From Pseudomonadota bacterium (GTDB lineage Bacteria > Pseudomonadota > Gammaproteobacteria > Burkholderiales > Burkholderiaceae_C), in NCBI GenBank assembly GCA_031119395.1, contig JAVHYA010000003.1, positions 30,932-94,931 of the forward strand: a DNA stretch of 64,000 nucleotides, given 5' to 3'. A program made the translations under genes and the position numbers. Of the stretch, positions 62,644 to 64,000 are shown piece by piece. The notes beneath the pieces were generated by a model. It was not told the origin of the DNA. It worked only from the letters and a program-made list of their open reading frames with translations, and did not search any database. Numbering within the stretch: the first letter of the stretch is position 1; each line of letters starts with the position of its first letter.

Positions 62644-63918
62644 ATGTCCATCGTTGAAGTCAAGGTTCCCCAGTTGTCCGAATCCGTGGCCGAAGCCACG
62701 ATGCTGCAGTGGAAGAAGAAGGCCGGCGAAGCTGTCGCGGCCGATGAAATCCTGATCGAGATCGAGACCGACAAGGTCGTGCTCGAAGTGCCGGCGCCCG
62801 CCGCCGGCGTGCTGGCCGAGATCGTCCAGGGCGACGGCGCCACCGTGGTCGCCGACCAGCTGATCGCCAAGATCGACACCGAAGGCAAGGCCGGTGCCGC
62901 TGCGCCCGCGCCCGCTGCAGCGGCGCCGGCACCTGCGGCCGCTGCGCCCGCACCCGCCGCTGCGGCTGCGCCGGCCGGCGGCGCCAAGTCGGATGTCGCC
63001 ATGCCCTCGGCCGCCAAGCTGCTGGCCGACAACAACCTCACCGTGAACGACGTGGCCGGCACCGGCAAGGACGGCCGCGTGACCAAGGGCGACGTGCTCT
63101 CGGCCGTGGCCCGCGGCGCCGGCGCACCCGCCGCCACGCCGGCCGTGCAGATCCCCACCGGCGCGCCCAAGACCGCGCTGCCGCAAGTGTCCGCGCCCAA
63201 GGGCCAGGACCTGGGCGACCGCCCCGAAGAGCGCGTGCCGATGAGCCGCCTGCGCGCGCGCATCGCCGAGCGCCTGCTGCAGTCGCAGTCCACCAACGCC
63301 ATCCTGACCACCTTCAACGAGGTCAACATGGCCCCGGTGATGGACCTGCGCAAGAAGTTCCAGGATGCCTTCACCAAGGAACACGGCACCAAGCTCGGCT
63401 TCATGAGCTTCTTCGTCAAGGCGGCCGTGCACGCCCTCAAGAAGTACCCGGTGCTCAACGCCTCGGTCGACGGCAACGACATCGTCTACCACGGCTACTT
63501 CGACATCGGCATCGCCGTCGGTTCGCCGCGCGGCCTGGTGGTGCCCATCCTTCGCAATGCCGATCAGATGAGCTTCGCCGACATCGAGAAGAAGATTGCC
63601 GAGTTCGGCAAGAAGGCCCAGGAAGGCAAGCTCGGCATCGAAGAGATGACCGGCGGCACCTTCTCCATCTCCAACGGCGGCACCTTCGGCTCGATGCTGT
63701 CGACCCCGATCATCAACCCGCCGCAGTCGGCGATCCTGGGCGTGCACGCCACCAAGGACCGTGCCGTGGTCGAGAACGGCCAGATCGTCATCCGCCCGAT
63801 GAACTATCTGGCAATGAGCTACGACCACCGCATCATCGACGGCCGCGAAGCCGTGCTGGGCCTGGTGGCGATGAAGGACGCGCTGGAAGATCCCTCGCGC
63901 CTCCTGTTCGACATCTAA
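62644..63918 (+). CDS. sucB: 2-oxoglutarate dehydrogenase E2, dihydrolipoamide succinyltransferase
   Basis: A 424-residue E2. A single lipoyl domain carries the lipoyl lysine in [10 protein letters not shown] near residues 41-50. An Ala/Pro linker follows (about 80-120), then a peripheral-subunit-binding domain ([28 protein letters not shown] region, about 120-147). The catalytic domain ends with the active-site motif [13 protein letters not shown] near 392-404. Length is near E. coli SucB (405). The lipoyl domain is clearly different in sequence from those of aceF and lpdA (ETDKVVLE against ESDKASME), as expected for the OGDH complex. The second lpd gene starts 12 nt later. Confidence 0.97.
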   Translation: MSIVEVKVPQLSESVAEATMLQWKKKAGEAVAADEILIEIETDKVVLEVPAPAAGVLAEIVQGDGATVVADQLIAKIDTEGKAGAAAPAPAAAAPAPAAAAPAPAAAAAPAGGAKSDVAMPSAAKLLADNNLTVNDVAGTGKDGRVTKGDVLSAVARGAGAPAATPAVQIPTGAPKTALPQVSAPKGQDLGDRPEERVPMSRLRARIAERLLQSQSTNAILTTFNEVNMAPVMDLRKKFQDAFTKEHGTKLGFMSFFVKAAVHALKKYPVLNASVDGNDIVYHGYFDIGIAVGSPRGLVVPILRNADQMSFADIEKKIAEFGKKAQEGKLGIEEMTGGTFSISNGGTFGSMLSTPIINPPQSAILGVHATKDRAVVENGQIVIRPMNYLAMSYDHRIIDGREAVLGLVAMKDALEDPSRLLFDI

Positions 63919-63930
63919 GGAACGAGGCAG

Positions 63931-64000
63931 ATGGCTGATACCAAGCAATTCGACGTCATCGTCATCGGCGGCGGCCCCGGCGGCTACATCGCCGCCATCC
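63931..64000 (+). CDS. lpd: Dihydrolipoamide dehydrogenase of the OGDH complex, 3' end cut by window
   Basis: Only the first 23 codons are inside the window: MADTKQFDVIVIGGGPGGYIAA, which contains the FAD-binding GGGPGG loop at once after the start. There is no N-terminal lipoyl domain, unlike lpdA at 45831. It starts 12 nt after sucB with GAGGCAG upstream. The genome therefore has two E3 genes, one for each complex, with different architectures. Confidence 0.92.
   Translation, partial: MADTKQFDVIVIGGGPGGYIAAI

Overview
The window is a dense, high-GC chromosomal stretch that looks betaproteobacterial, most likely Comamonadaceae (Variovorax/Acidovorax-like). This rests on gene content and style: homodimeric AceE with a lipoyl-bearing E3, intracellular PHA depolymerase, a betaproteobacterial proteasome homologue, tandem LivK-type binding proteins, Bug-type solute receptors, and interspersed short GCTAY-N7-RTAGC repeats. 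No prophage, insertion sequence, integrase or CRISPR array is visible. Both window ends cut a gene.

Layout. 1-13176: one long + strand catabolic operon with three paralogous LivK-type binding proteins, a two-subunit Rieske ring-hydroxylating oxygenase, LivH, a fused LivM-LivG, LivF, an acyl-CoA ligase, two short-chain dehydrogenases, a MarR regulator and a hotdog thioesterase. It reads as uptake plus CoA-linked degradation of an aromatic or cyclic acid. 13192-19788: mostly - strand accessory and housekeeping genes (Lrp regulator, YedA-like exporter, RnfB-like ferredoxin, PhaZ, YitT, nucleotidyltransferase, aromatic/aspartate aminotransferase). 19953-28696: uvrB, then iscRSUA, two terminators, hscBA-fdx, and dnaQ. 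28744: tRNA-Val(CAC). 28986-34166: a small Pro-rich ORF, an LhgO-like oxidase, a YqjD/YqjE pair, divergent pyrD/rpiA and a DUF4124-glutaredoxin protein. 34268-40530: prlC, folD and a DctS/DctR-like two-component pair. 40726-47666: pyruvate dehydrogenase operon aceE-aceF-BPH-lpdA. 47752-53306: methyltransferase, NlpC/P60 hydrolase, aldose dehydrogenase, alpha/beta hydrolase and an HpaB/AbfD-family flavoprotein. 53429-57382: isochorismatase-like hydrolase, FAD oxidoreductase plus Bug receptor, and a divergent GntR regulator. 57497-63918: prpE, then sucA-sucB and the start of a second lpd.

Most notable. (1) A dispersed 17-nt hairpin repeat with a conserved GGCGGGCGCTG downstream half occurs 11 times. 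Seven copies lie inside coding sequence, where they are translated, mostly in linkers and C-terminal tails; several intergenic copies coincide with terminators. The copies in aceF and lpdA sit at the same codons after the lipoyl domain, so lipoyl domain, linker and repeat appear to have been duplicated as one module. (2) A proteasome/HslV-fold protein (BPH) is encoded inside the pyruvate dehydrogenase operon, with Thr1 and Asp17 kept but Asp at the position of Lys33. (3) The HpaB/AbfD-family protein lacks two of the four iron-sulfur ligands of 4-hydroxybutyryl-CoA dehydratase. (4) The Bug receptor promoter has a perfect palindrome in its 17-bp spacer facing a divergent GntR gene. All functional calls come from reading motifs by eye and from memory of family sequences; no database search was run.
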